A stretch of DNA of 64,000 nt from Clostridiaceae bacterium. Lineage in GTDB: Bacteria > Bacillota > Clostridia > Oscillospirales > Butyricicoccaceae. Location of the stretch: the NCBI GenBank assembly GCA_009911355.1, contig QXXE01000001.1, forward strand, positions 62,001 through 126,000, given 5' to 3'. How positions within the stretch are numbered: position 1 is the first letter of the stretch; the number at the start of each line of letters is the position of its first letter. The notes beneath the pieces were generated by a model that saw nothing but the letters and a program-made list of their open reading frames with translations, was not told the origin of the DNA and made no database searches. Below, in pieces: positions 1-8,631 of the stretch. The translations under genes and the position numbers were made by a program.

Positions 1-869
1 CGTTGGACAGCGTCCTGACCTCGGAGGAGGGCGGCACAATCGTCGCCGCCAGCGTCCCCTCGGACGAAGAGGAGGAGGAAAAAGACAAGGACAAGGACAA
101 AGAGGACGAAGAAGAAAGCAAAGACAGCAAAGACGATAAGGGCGACAAAAAGGACAAGAAGGACAAAAAAAGCAAAGATCAAAAAGACGACGAGGAAGCG
201 GCTGAGCAGCTCTCGGAACAGACAGAAGGCGACGGCGGCGAGGAAGGCGAAGAAGGCGAAGAGGCCGAGGAAGCCCCCAGTGATACCTGCATTTATACTT
301 ACAGCGGCGTAACGCCGGGAGCGCTTGACCTCTACACCGATGCGCTGCGCGCAAAGGAAGAAGGCTTCCGCATCATTGACGCGGAGTTCAACGTGCAGAA
401 GCAGCGCCCTGAGTACAGCAGTGCGGCAGGCAATGTGACCTTCGCACGCAAGGCGGTTGACGAGGAGGGCGTGCTGTTTGAGATCGTCATCAATTGGAGC
501 GGCGGGGCGTGTATCGTCACGGTGCAGCGTACCCCCGGGACGATCATAGAGCCTGTGGAGGAGGAGAAATCCTCGCAGGGCGCGCCGGCGATGCAGCGGG
601 CGCTTACCCTTACCGAGACGGTTGATTATGTGCGGTCGCTGCCGCCGTCCGCAATTGGCCTCGAAGGTTCGTCGATGGCGGAATATAGCCTGATCCCCGT
701 ACAGGGAAGCCCGATGGTCGACGGGCAGGTCTGCCGGCATCTGAACGTTTACCAGGAGGATCCGAACGCCGGGACAAACGTCTTCAAGGGCACATACCTT
801 GTCGGCGGGAGCGGGGTGTATGAGCTGGACGAGGCAACAAATGAAGTCCGGCTGGTACACAGCTGGTAA
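1..869 (+). CDS. C-terminal part of an acidic, low-complexity protein (5' truncated by window)
   Basis: The frame is open from the window edge, and no ribosome binding site precedes the first possible TTG at 3, so the true start lies upstream. Roughly residues 20-95 are an Asp/Glu/Lys-rich linker with short KDKD- and EEGEE-type runs. About 190 residues of normal composition follow, predicted to be a folded domain. I do not recognise the family. A long charged linker before a C-terminal domain is common in surface or lipoprotein-type proteins, but the N-terminus that would show a signal peptide is outside the window. Two terminator hairpins follow the stop. Function unknown. Confidence 0.7.
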   Translation, partial: LDSVLTSEEGGTIVAASVPSDEEEEEKDKDKDKEDEEESKDSKDDKGDKKDKKDKKSKDQKDDEEAAEQLSEQTEGDGGEEGEEGEEAEEAPSDTCIYTYSGVTPGALDLYTDALRAKEEGFRIIDAEFNVQKQRPEYSSAAGNVTFARKAVDEEGVLFEIVINWSGGACIVTVQRTPGTIIEPVEEEKSSQGAPAMQRALTLTETVDYVRSLPPSAIGLEGSSMAEYSLIPVQGSPMVDGQVCRHLNVYQEDPNAGTNVFKGTYLVGGSGVYELDEATNEVRLVHSW

Positions 870-933
870 TTGCCAAACGCCCCGGGTGCGCCGGGTAGGG
901 CGCACCCGCAATATGGTATTATAAAGCGCAGCA

Positions 934-998
934 ACCACCCGCCAAGCGGGTGGTTTTCCCATAAAAAGGGCCCGGCGCAGCAGCCGGACCCTTTTTTA
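934..998 (+). terminator. Tandem terminator hairpins between convergent genes
   Basis: The first hairpin (ACCACCCG/CGGGTGGT, 934-954) is followed by TTTT. A second GC-rich hairpin (964-997) has A and T tracts on its two sides, so it can act on both strands. Together they separate the rightward gene ending at 869 from the leftward gene ending at 1036. Confidence 0.75.
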
Positions 999-1035
999 GT
1001 GGTTACAATTGTTGTGGCAGCGCTTCAGATGCAGG

Positions 1036-2439
1036 TTAAGCCGCATCCTCCAGACCGGCCGCCTGATCGAGAAGATCCTCGTAGGAATCGAGGTCAGCCG
1101 GGAAATTCACCTTGACGGCGTCGCCGAATGCGGTGATGTCCATATCCATCTTCAATTCCATCTGCATGGTCATGTCTTCGACGGTCATGCCCATCACGAT
1201 TTCCATATCCATGCTTTCAGGCTCGCCCTTGGCGTTGACCGTCTGGGTGACGACCGCCTTGTCGATGGAGAAATCGAGCGGCAGCTCATCCAGGTCGGGC
1301 AGGGCTTCCATCATGCTGCCGAGCACGGTGTCAATCATGCCGCGCATCGCCTTTGTATTGCAGGTGAGCACGTAGGTGGTCTTGCCGCCCGCGGTAGTCT
1401 TGGTAAGCGACTCGACAGCGGAGATCGTCTGGCTGTTCGCCGCGTCCTGCACGGTAAACAGCTGCGCCTGCTCCATTGCGTCGTCTACGCTGGACTGGAA
1501 TTTCATCTTGGAACCTTCGGAATTCATGTACATTACGCCGTCGCGGTAATAGATCTCGTTCGGGACAGTCATCACATCCGAGCCGTCCTGGATGGTCATC
1601 GAGCCGACCATAGACATCTGCATGTCATCCATTGCTTCCAGGTCAACAATTGCCGCGATATCCTGATCCATGCCGAGGGACATCTTTTCGCCGTCCACAG
1701 TGATCCCCATATCGAGATTGAGCTTTGCGGCAACCGCCGTGGTATCCGAAAGCTCTGTGCCTGCGGCCGAAAGGTCGCGGTAGTCGGCAAACAGCTGGCG
1801 GACCGACTTGGAGGCGTCGTTGTCGGCAACCGCGCCGTCCGTAACCAGCTTGGAAAGCAGGTCGGCTTCGCCGGATTTTGGCTGGCAGGCGAGGGTGGTG
1901 TAGCACATCGCGACGAGGTGGTCACGCTGGAAGTCCTTTTCGTTGCAGTTGGCGAGGTCGACAACGCCCTTTTCGCGGGCAAAGCTCATCGCGGTAAAGT
2001 AGCTGAAATCGCCGCCTTCCGCGTCGGAATAGCCGAGGGCACGGAGCAGGAAGGTCGCTGCCATCTGCGCCGAGCAGGTGTCGCGCGGGGCGAAGGTGGT
2101 TTCGGTCACGCCCGCCGCGAGGCCGTTTTTGACAAGCCAGTTCACGTAAGGCTTCGCCCATGCCGCGTCTTCCATATCGGTAAAGGCGAACGAAGCTTCA
2201 TCGGTTTTCCATGCTTCCAGCGCGTCGGCTTCCTTGCCGAGCAGGCGGACGAGCATCGCAGCCGCTTCCCCGCGGGTGCTGGGGCGGTCGAGGTCAAAGC
2301 CCGCGTCGGTGCCGGTCAGAAGGCCAAGATCGCTGAGCGACTTTGCCGCGTTGTCAAAGCTTGCAGCGCCAGCGGCACAAAAGGTCATTGCACCGGCGAG
2401 CAGGCCACACGCAAGCATTTTCCGGATTGAGAATTTCAT
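1036..2439 (-). CDS. S-layer homology (SLH) domain secreted protein
   Basis: A 467-residue protein with a typical signal peptide (MKFSIRKMLACGLLAGAM...) and AxA-type cleavage near residue 26. SLH repeats lie between about residues 28 and 190 (motifs such as LGLLTGTDAGFDLDRPSTRGEAA, here only paraphrased: 'start-of-repeat Leu-Gly, then P-x-x-x-x-T-R-x-E/Q-A'). These repeats anchor proteins to cell-wall polymers. The C-terminal ~250 residues are beta-rich and Met-rich, resembling DUF6612-type lipoprotein domains. It is transcribed alone from a good sigma-A promoter and an RBS (GGAGG) precedes the ATG. The exact role of the C-terminal domain is unknown. Confidence 0.8.
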   Translation of the reverse strand: MKFSIRKMLACGLLAGAMTFCAAGAASFDNAAKSLSDLGLLTGTDAGFDLDRPSTRGEAAAMLVRLLGKEADALEAWKTDEASFAFTDMEDAAWAKPYVNWLVKNGLAAGVTETTFAPRDTCSAQMAATFLLRALGYSDAEGGDFSYFTAMSFAREKGVVDLANCNEKDFQRDHLVAMCYTTLACQPKSGEADLLSKLVTDGAVADNDASKSVRQLFADYRDLSAAGTELSDTTAVAAKLNLDMGITVDGEKMSLGMDQDIAAIVDLEAMDDMQMSMVGSMTIQDGSDVMTVPNEIYYRDGVMYMNSEGSKMKFQSSVDDAMEQAQLFTVQDAANSQTISAVESLTKTTAGGKTTYVLTCNTKAMRGMIDTVLGSMMEALPDLDELPLDFSIDKAVVTQTVNAKGEPESMDMEIVMGMTVEDMTMQMELKMDMDITAFGDAVKVNFPADLDSYEDLLDQAAGLEDAA

Positions 2440-2511
2440 AAAATATCCTCCTTTTAGAATAGGAGACGCGGCAACCGGCCACTGCCCCGGCGTCTCGTCC
2501 CTCTACGTTTC

Positions 2512-2540
2512 AGTATAACACCAAGGCACCTCGTTTGCAA
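2512..2540 (-). promoter_or_regulatory. Sigma-A promoter of the SLH protein gene
   Basis: On the minus strand TTGCAA (2540-2535) and TATACT (2517-2512) are separated by 17 bp. The resulting 5' UTR contains a GAGACGC/GCGTCTC hairpin at about 2463-2497. Confidence 0.7.
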
Positions 2541-2548
2541 ACAAAAGT

Positions 2549-2582
2549 AAAAAACAGCAGCCGGTAAGGCCGCTGTTTTTAC
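2549..2582 (-). terminator. Terminator hairpin between the SLH promoter and the mscS-like gene
   Basis: AAACAGC(A)GCC pairs with GGCCGCTGTTT around a TTAC loop, with A and T runs on both sides. On the minus strand it ends with six T. It lies just past the stop of the leftward MscS-like gene at 2590. Confidence 0.7.
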
Positions 2583-2589
2583 ACTTTAT

Positions 2590-3507
2590 TCACATTTTGC
2601 CGCGCCGTTTATCCGGTGGGGCGGGAGCGGGTTCCGGCGGGGCGGAGCCGACCACGTGGACATGGGGATAGGCAAATTCCAAGCCTTCCCGATCGAAGCG
2701 GTTTTTGAGGGAACGGAGGAGGTCGCATTTCATGCCGAAGGCGGCGCCGTTGTCGGCGCCCCAGAGGAGGGCGCGCAGGATGACCGCCGAGTCGGCGAGC
2801 TCCTGGACCCGGACGGCGACGGTGGGCTCGCCCTGCGCCTTTTGCGCGGAGGTGCGGGGGTCGAGATAGTCGGGGTGGGCGGCGACTTCTTCGGCGAGAA
2901 TGGAAAGGGCCTTTTCAAGATCGCTTTCGTAGGTAATACCGATGTCGAGCATCAGGCAGACCTGCTTTTCGGCGTAGTCGAAGTTTTCAACGACTGCGTC
3001 GTTCATGGTGCTGTTGGGGACGATGACGCGCTTGTTCTCAACGGTTTTGAGGACGGTGTGCCGCAGGGTGATGTCCTCAACGGTACCGGTCACGCCAATT
3101 GAGACGACATTCAGCACGTCGCCGATGATAAAGGGCTTGAAGAACAGGATCATCATGCCGCTGGCGATCGAGCCGAGGGCGTTCTGGGCGGCGAAGCCGA
3201 GGACGATGGCGAGAACGCCGCCGGTAGCGAGGAGGGTGTTGAGGATGCTGCTCAAGGCGGGGATGGCGGCGACAACACCAGAAAAGGCAAGGAAATAGAT
3301 GCCGAGAAGGGCGACATAACGGGCGAAGGCGAGGACGGAGGCGTTGGGGTTTTTGCTTTCGCGCAGGGTGGCGACGGCGCGGCGGAGGGCGCGGTCGACG
3401 ATGCGGGCAGAGACCATTGCGAACATGATGATCACGGCGATGGTGATGCAGCGCCACGCGAAGCCGCCGAGCTGGGTTTGAAAGAAGGTGTGCAGGGTAT
3501 CCAGCAA
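2590..3507 (-). CDS. MscS-family mechanosensitive channel (5' end apparently frameshifted)
   Basis: A small-conductance mechanosensitive channel of the inner membrane, which opens under membrane tension to release solutes during osmotic downshock. Hydrophobic segments occur at about residues 17-35, 62-85 and 95-118. The third carries the Gly/Ala-rich pore helix (GVLAIVLGFAAQNALGSI), followed by the beta domain (VEDITLRHTVLKT...VIVPNS) and an alpha/beta cytoplasmic domain. The only start in this frame is TTG at 3507, with no ribosome binding site. A well-placed GGAGGG-ATG lies upstream at 3665 in another frame that runs straight into this one, so about 50 N-terminal residues are probably lost to a one-base indel (see next feature). 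Confidence 0.8.
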   Translation of the reverse strand: MLDTLHTFFQTQLGGFAWRCITIAVIIMFAMVSARIVDRALRRAVATLRESKNPNASVLAFARYVALLGIYFLAFSGVVAAIPALSSILNTLLATGGVLAIVLGFAAQNALGSIASGMMILFFKPFIIGDVLNVVSIGVTGTVEDITLRHTVLKTVENKRVIVPNSTMNDAVVENFDYAEKQVCLMLDIGITYESDLEKALSILAEEVAAHPDYLDPRTSAQKAQGEPTVAVRVQELADSAVILRALLWGADNGAAFGMKCDLLRSLKNRFDREGLEFAYPHVHVVGSAPPEPAPAPPDKRRGKM

Positions 3508-3665
3508 CCAGGAGGGGCGATGTCGCTGACGACACCGGCGGCGGCATCAGCGGCCCCGGCGGCAGCGTCGGAGGCTGCGCCGACAACAGCTTCGCCGACT
3601 GCGTCAACCGCGTCGCTGACGGGTTCGCCGCCGGCCTCGGCGAGACGGATGATGTGGTAGACCAT
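3508..3665 (-). other. Probable true 5' end of the mscS-like gene, out of frame
   Basis: ATG at 3665 has GGAGGG eight bases upstream and opens a frame beginning MVYHIIRLAEAGG, followed by an Ala-rich stretch. Restoring one base near the CCCCTCCTGG tract (about 3508-3524) joins it to the channel frame as ...IAPP-W-LLDTLHTFF. This is either a sequencing or assembly error or a real frameshift. Confidence 0.55.
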
Positions 3666-3890
3666 AGTGGGAGCCCTCCAATCCTAAAATAATCTTTTGC
3701 TCCGTGCGCCGGGGCAGCCCCGCGCGTTTGCGGTTTCACCAAAACTTCGGTCAAAGCGTCAGGGTGCGCCGCGCGAAGGCTTGCAAAGCAGCTGCCGCCG
3801 TTGGCGCTTTCGCCTGCACCGCAGCCGCCAGGATCATATGAACAGCAAAAACACTAAAAACCGCCGTGTCCCGGGCTGCTTCCCCTGGCT

Positions 3891-5330
3891 TTAGTACGCG
3901 ATCCCCCAGACGATCATCTTGTGCGCGGGCTTGCCGCAAACCGGGCACACGTCGCCGATGTGCTCCTGCTCGAAGGGGATGCAGCGCGACGGCATACCGG
4001 TTTCTTCCTTGACCTTTTCCTCGCAGGCGCGGTCGCCGCACCACATCGACTTGACAAAGCCGACGTGCTCCCGCATGATTTCCTTCATGTCGTCGAGGGT
4101 CTTTGCGGTATAAGTGTGCTCTTCGCGGTTTTTGAGCGCCTTATCGAAGAGCGCCTTCTGGATGTCTTCCAGCAGCTGCGGGACGGTATTTACAAGATCC
4201 GCAAACTTGACAACCGTCTTTTCGCGGCTGTCGCGGCGCACCAGCACGCACTGGCCGTTCTCGATGTCGCGCGGGCCGACCTCAAGGCGCAGCGGCACGC
4301 CCTTCATCTCGTACTCGGCGAACTTCCAGCCGGGGCTGTTTTCGGAAAGGTCGATCCTTGTGCGGACGCCCGCAGCCTTGAGCATGCCGCAAAGCTCCTG
4401 CGCCTTTTCGGTCACGCCCGGCTTGTGCGACGCAACCGGGATGACGACCAGCTGGATGGGCGCAATGCGCGGCGGGAGGACAAGGCCCTCGTTGTCGCCG
4501 TGGGTCATGATGATCGCGCCGATCAGGCGGGTCGAGACCCCCCAGGAGGTCTGATGCATATATTGGAGCGTGTTGTTTTTGTCGGTGAACTGCATGTCAA
4601 ACGCACGCGCGAAGCCGTCGCCGAAATAGTGGGAGGTGCCCGATTGGAGCGCCTTGCCGTCATGCATCATGGCTTCGATGGTGTAGGTCTCGACCGCGCC
4701 CGCAAAGCGTTCCTTTTCGGTCTTCTGGCCCTTCACGACCGGGATCGCAAGATAATCCTCCGCGAAGGTGGCGTAGACATTCAGCATGCGCATGGTCTCC
4801 TCGCGCGCTTCCTCCTCGGTTGCGTGGACGGTGTGGCCCTCCTGCCACCAGAACTCGCGCGAGCGCAGGAAGGGGCGGGTGGTTTTTTCCCAGCGCACAA
4901 CCGAGCACCACTGGTTGTACAGCTTGGGGAGGTCGCGCCAGGAGCGGACAATTTTCGCATAATGCTCGCAGAACAGCGTTTCAGAGGTCGGGCGCACGCA
5001 AAGACGCTCTTCCAGTTTTTCGGAACCGCCGTGGGTAACCCAGGCAACCTCGGGCGCGAAGCCCTCGACGTGGTCTTTTTCCTTCTGAAGAAGGGATTCC
5101 GGGATAAACAGCGGCATTGCGACGTTTTCATGCCCGGTTTCCTTGAACATCCCGTCCATAATGTGCTGGATGTTTTCCCAGATCGCCTGCGCGTAGGGGC
5201 GCATGATGACGCAGCCCTTGACCGACGAATAGTCGATCAGCTCGGCCTTTTTGACAATATCGGTGTACCACTGTGCGAAATCAACATCCATCGCGGTGAT
5301 TTCACTGACCAGCTTTTTCTTGTCTGCCAT
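3891..5330 (-). CDS. proS: Prolyl-tRNA synthetase, archaeal/eukaryal-type (ProS type 3)
   Basis: Charges tRNA-Pro in the cytoplasm (class II aminoacyl-tRNA synthetase). The 479-residue length, start [21 protein letters not shown], and motifs RPTSE, motif 2 '[15 protein letters not shown]' and ...GTSHYFG are diagnostic of the short type lacking the bacterial editing insertion. The C-terminal zinc-type domain ends with cysteines (CGD...CPVCGKPA) and a final Tyr. I prefer ATG 5330 (AAGGTGAG upstream) over GTG 5345. No T-box was found in front of it, unlike thrS. A divergent small gene begins at 5415. Confidence 0.95.
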   Translation of the reverse strand: MADKKKLVSEITAMDVDFAQWYTDIVKKAELIDYSSVKGCVIMRPYAQAIWENIQHIMDGMFKETGHENVAMPLFIPESLLQKEKDHVEGFAPEVAWVTHGGSEKLEERLCVRPTSETLFCEHYAKIVRSWRDLPKLYNQWCSVVRWEKTTRPFLRSREFWWQEGHTVHATEEEAREETMRMLNVYATFAEDYLAIPVVKGQKTEKERFAGAVETYTIEAMMHDGKALQSGTSHYFGDGFARAFDMQFTDKNNTLQYMHQTSWGVSTRLIGAIIMTHGDNEGLVLPPRIAPIQLVVIPVASHKPGVTEKAQELCGMLKAAGVRTRIDLSENSPGWKFAEYEMKGVPLRLEVGPRDIENGQCVLVRRDSREKTVVKFADLVNTVPQLLEDIQKALFDKALKNREEHTYTAKTLDDMKEIMREHVGFVKSMWCGDRACEEKVKEETGMPSRCIPFEQEHIGDVCPVCGKPAHKMIVWGIAY

Positions 5331-5414
5331 AGCTTTTTCACTCACCTTTTCTTTGTGTTTTTCATAGATTGACTTACAATAAAATCTTCAAATTGCTTGG
5401 AAAGGAGCCAGGAA

Positions 5415-5726
5415 ATGAACCTATTCCAGTCTTTTTATGTCAAGCCCGCCGCAAACGAGCTGGTTGAAACGACGGTACATATCCAGCCCGACCCGCGGCC
5501 CGCGCTGCTCGGCACGGTGCTGTCAGGCAGGAAGCCTGTACAGGACGCGCTGGTCGCGGTCTACCTCTCGGGAGGGCAGGACGCGCCCGACCAGCCGGTC
5601 GGCTCGCTGTATACGGATGAGCTCGGGCACTTTGCCTTTGGCCCGCTCGAACCGCAGAAGCTGTACCAGGTGCGGGTATTCAAAGCGTCGCCCAGCACCC
5701 GGAGCCTAGAGCTCGCGGACGAATGA
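5415..5726 (+). CDS. Small protein with a carboxypeptidase-regulatory-like (beta-sandwich) domain
   Basis: A 103-residue protein starting MNLFQSFYVKPAANE after a GGAAAGGAG-type RBS; the alternative TTG at 5397 overlaps that RBS. The middle (GTVLSGRKPVQDALVAVYL ... YTDELGHFAFGPLEP) has the 'modifiable beta strand, then G-x-F-x-F' pattern of CarboxypepD_reg/CnaB-like domains. No signal peptide or membrane segment is visible, so it is probably cytosolic or a phage/mobile-element-derived structural-type domain. Function unknown. It is divergent from proS with an 84-bp shared promoter region. Confidence 0.65.
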   Translation: MNLFQSFYVKPAANELVETTVHIQPDPRPALLGTVLSGRKPVQDALVAVYLSGGQDAPDQPVGSLYTDELGHFAFGPLEPQKLYQVRVFKASPSTRSLELADE

Positions 5727-6207
5727 AAACCCAGCACTAACGGCGTAAGCGCCGTACCTGGGCGGCAGGAAGGCTGCCGGGCGGCGAGACCGGACGAAGC
5801 GGGGCGGCCCCGCCGCGCATTTCAGCGGCGGCGGGCGAAACAGCGCAGCCGCAAAGGGAACGGAGCCCGCCGGGAAATAGGCGGGCGCGGCAGCGCGAAA
5901 TGCCCCCCTGCGTCTAAAACAAAACGGGTTGCAACGGGCGGGAACAGGGGCGGTACGCAGAAAATAAAACCTCCCCCGTTTGCCGCCCGCCTGCGCCGCA
6001 GATGATTTGCAAGCCTTTGTGCGGCGCGCCCCTGAAAGGGGCGTGACGTGCAGGCTTGCGGCACGCCGGTAACGGCCCGGAGGAGGGTTTGGGTGAGCCG
6101 CGAGAGGGATAAGGGAACCATAGGTGCCCTTATCCCTTTCGCGAACCCCCTGTTAAGGGGCTCCCCAAGGACGTTCCCCACCGCGCAGGTGGGCCCCCAA
6201 AAACCCA
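5727..6207. other. Gene-free, hairpin-rich GC intergenic segment
   Basis: No credible coding sequence. It holds a chain of perfect or near-perfect stem-loops: CCCAG...CTGGG enclosing ACGGCG/CGCCGT (about 5730-5762), CGCCCCT/AGGGGCG (about 6027-6045) nested inside GCAAGCCT/AGGCTTGC, a 16-bp stem GCGAGAGGGATAAGGG with its partner (6100-6142, one G-U pair), and CCCCT/AGGGG (about 6147-6161). It could be a structured RNA, a repeat element or the 3' region of thrS. Confidence 0.45.
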
Positions 6208-7962
6208 TTACCGGAGTTTCTGATCTACCTCATAACGCAGCTTCTCAATAAACTCCTCAAGCGGCATCACCGTCGTCTTGCCATCCTTCCGGTTGCGCAC
6301 CGCGACCTGCGCCGCTTCCTCCTCCTTGTCGCCCAGGACAAGCATGTAAGGCACCTTTTCCAGCTGCGCCTGACGGATCTTATACCCGATCTTCTCATTG
6401 CGTGCGTCCATCTCGCACCGGAACCCGGCAGCCTCAAGCTGCTGCATGACATTCTGCGAAAACGCCGCGTTCCGGTCGGTCATCGGCATGACCTTCACCT
6501 GCACCGGCGCAAGCCACGTCGGGAACGCACCCGCAAAATGCTCAGTAATCACGCCAATAAACCGCTCAATGGACCCAAGCAGCGCACGGTGGATCATCAC
6601 CGGGCGGTGCGCCGCCCCGTCGTCGCCGATATATTCCAGCTCGAACCGCTCCGGCATCTGGAAGTCCAGCTGGATCGTGCCGCACTGCCACGTGCGCCCA
6701 AGCGAATCCGCAAGATGGAAATCCAGCTTCGGACCATAAAACGCCCCGTCGCCTGGGTTGACCTGATAAGGCTTCCCCAGCTCCTCAATCGCCGTTTGCA
6801 GCGTCTTCTCCGCAAAATGCCAGACCTCCTCATCGCCCATGTGGTCATCCGGCATGGTCGACAGCTCGATCTCATAGGTCAGCCCAAAGGTCGAATAGAT
6901 TTCGTCAAACAGCTTGACAACATTTTTGATTTCGTCCTTCATCTGCTCGCGCGTCATGAAAATATGCGCGTCGTCCTGCGTAAAGCAGCGCACACGGAAC
7001 AGCCCGTGCAGCGCCCCGGAAAGCTCGTGGCGGTGGACAAGCCCAAGCTCCGCGACACGCATCGGCAGGTCGCGATAGGAGTGCGGCTCATTCTTATAAA
7101 CCAGCATCCCGCCCGGGCAGTTCATCGGCTTGACCGCGTAATCCTCATCGTCGATCACAGTGGTATACATATTATCCTTATAATGGTCCCAATGCCCCGA
7201 ACGATGCCAAAGCTCCTGGTTCAGGATGATAGGCGTGGAAATCTCCACATAGCCATAGCGTTTATGGCACTCGCGCCAATATTCTAGGAGGGTGTTTTTC
7301 AGCGTCATGCCTTTCGGCAGGAAGAACGGGAAGCCCGGGCCTTCGTCCGCCATCATAAACAGCCCAAGGTCGCGCCCCAGCTTGCGGTGGTCGCGCTTCT
7401 TGGCTTCCTCAATCCGGGCCAGGTACGCGTCCAGCTCATCCTTTTTCGGGAACGCCGTGCCATATACGCGCTGGAGCATCTTCCGGCTGGAATCCCCGCG
7501 CCAGTATGCCCCCGTGCAGCTGGTCAGCTTGATCGCGTTGCCTTTGACGCGCCCGGTCGTATCCAGATGGGGCCCCGCACACAGGTCGGTGAAATCGCCC
7601 TGCTGATAGAACGAAATCACCTCGCCGTCCGGCAGGTCGTTGATTAACTCCACCTTGTACGGCTCGCCGCGCTCCTCCATGAACTTCAGCGCCTCGTCCC
7701 GCGGCAGCTCGAACCGCTCAAGCGGCAGCTTTTCCTTGCAGATCTTGCGCATCTCCGCTTCCAGCGCGTCCAAATGCTCCTGCGTGAACGGGAACGGCGC
7801 GTCAAAGTCGTAGTAGAACCCGTTCTCGATCGACGGCCCGATCGCGAGCTTGACCTCCGGGTACAGCCGCTTGACCGCCTGCGCCAGGATATGCGATACC
7901 GTATGCCGGTAGGTGTCCCGGTATTCCTTGTTTTCAAACGTGAATGCATTGCTTTCTGACAT
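6208..7962 (-). CDS. thrS: Threonyl-tRNA synthetase without a TGS domain
   Basis: Charges tRNA-Thr in the cytoplasm. At 584 residues it lacks the ~60-residue N-terminal TGS domain and starts directly with the second additional (editing-type) domain (HTVSHILAQAVKRLYPE, ...CAGPHLDTT). The class II catalytic core follows, with the zinc-site Cys in MNCPGGMLVYK, motif 2 RCFTQDDAHIF and motif 3 near PVMIHRALLGSIERFIG, then a C-terminal anticodon-binding domain. ATG 7962 is chosen because GGAGG lies eight bases upstream; longer in-frame starts fall inside the T-box leader. Expression is predicted to respond to uncharged tRNA-Thr. Confidence 0.95.
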   Translation of the reverse strand: MSESNAFTFENKEYRDTYRHTVSHILAQAVKRLYPEVKLAIGPSIENGFYYDFDAPFPFTQEHLDALEAEMRKICKEKLPLERFELPRDEALKFMEERGEPYKVELINDLPDGEVISFYQQGDFTDLCAGPHLDTTGRVKGNAIKLTSCTGAYWRGDSSRKMLQRVYGTAFPKKDELDAYLARIEEAKKRDHRKLGRDLGLFMMADEGPGFPFFLPKGMTLKNTLLEYWRECHKRYGYVEISTPIILNQELWHRSGHWDHYKDNMYTTVIDDEDYAVKPMNCPGGMLVYKNEPHSYRDLPMRVAELGLVHRHELSGALHGLFRVRCFTQDDAHIFMTREQMKDEIKNVVKLFDEIYSTFGLTYEIELSTMPDDHMGDEEVWHFAEKTLQTAIEELGKPYQVNPGDGAFYGPKLDFHLADSLGRTWQCGTIQLDFQMPERFELEYIGDDGAAHRPVMIHRALLGSIERFIGVITEHFAGAFPTWLAPVQVKVMPMTDRNAAFSQNVMQQLEAAGFRCEMDARNEKIGYKIRQAQLEKVPYMLVLGDKEEEAAQVAVRNRKDGKTTVMPLEEFIEKLRYEVDQKLR

Positions 7963-7995
7963 GGTATAAACCTCCATTCGATCTCGCGGGGAGGG

Positions 7996-8280
7996 TTCAA
8001 AAAAGCGCCCCACCCCTGGTGTGTATCTCAGGGGTGAGACGCTCTGTCCCACGGTTCCACCCTGCTTGCGGGTTCGTCTCAAAGACATGCCCGCCGCTCG
8101 GCGCTGTTAACGGGTGCGGCCCGTCGCGGGATACTGCAAAGTTCCCCCGCGCGGCTCCGGAATCGGTAAGCCGGCTCCAACCTGCCGTGCGCCGCTTCCA
8201 GCCGGGGCGTGCGCTCTCTGTGGGTGGCAGGGCCAACGGATGCCAGCCGTTTTCCTTCATCGCCTTTTCGGTTTCAAATT
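7996..8280 (-). promoter_or_regulatory. T-box leader (tRNA-Thr-sensing attenuator) of thrS
   Basis: The minus strand carries the T-box consensus AGGGTGGAACCGTGGGAC at 8063-8046. Immediately after it is a strong intrinsic terminator AGCGTCTCACCCCTG/CAGGGGTGGGGCGCT followed by T6 (8043-7999). Uncharged tRNA-Thr should bind the specifier loop and T-box bulge and favour the antiterminator. A candidate ACC (Thr) specifier lies at 8167-8165; its placement was judged by eye. Confidence 0.9.
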
Positions 8281-8286
8281 AAATCT

Positions 8287-8315
8287 ATTTTACACCGCCG
8301 CACCTGGTTTGTCAA
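8287..8315 (-). promoter_or_regulatory. Sigma-A promoter of thrS with an overlapping inverted repeat
   Basis: TTGACA (8315-8310), 17 bp, TAAAAT (8292-8287) on the minus strand. The -35 box sits at the centre of a perfect inverted repeat ACCTGGTT-GACA-AACCAGGT (8321-8302), which could bind a repressor. Confidence 0.75.
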
Positions 8316-8631
8316 CCAGGTTTGGCGTGGTATTCTGCACAAAAATTCCCACGATCCCCACCGCCTGCGGCGGTTTCGGGCCCTCTTGGCACAGCGCCAA
8401 AGCCACAGCCCGTCCCGCCCACCCCAGCGGCATATGCCGCCGCCCGCGATCCTGTTTTGGACAGGCGCAAGCAGCAGCCCCGCAAACACACGTTGACAGC
8501 CATCCTTGCCCGCGCAGGATACCGCTTCCCTTTCCGGCCCCGCTGTGCTATACTAATAACCAGCCCGAGAGATCCCACGCTTCCCGGCCGAACATTTGAG
8601 AAGGCCCCTTCCGGGGCAGGAGGACAACCCT

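Noticed and set aside
1009-2430. Long plus-strand frame opposite the SLH gene
   Set aside because: It is the antisense shadow of a well-supported gene with signal peptide and promoter; His/Arg-rich composition is typical of such shadows in GC-rich DNA.
3921-5372. 483-codon frame opposite proS
   Set aside because: Antisense shadow of proS; no RBS, no recognisable domain.
5331-5414. T-box in front of proS
   Set aside because: No AGGGTGGnACC motif or terminator; the gap is only 84 bp.
5822-6208. Minus-strand 128-codon frame after thrS
   Set aside because: Made of the hairpin-rich repeats; no start signal and Arg/Pro-rich nonsense composition.
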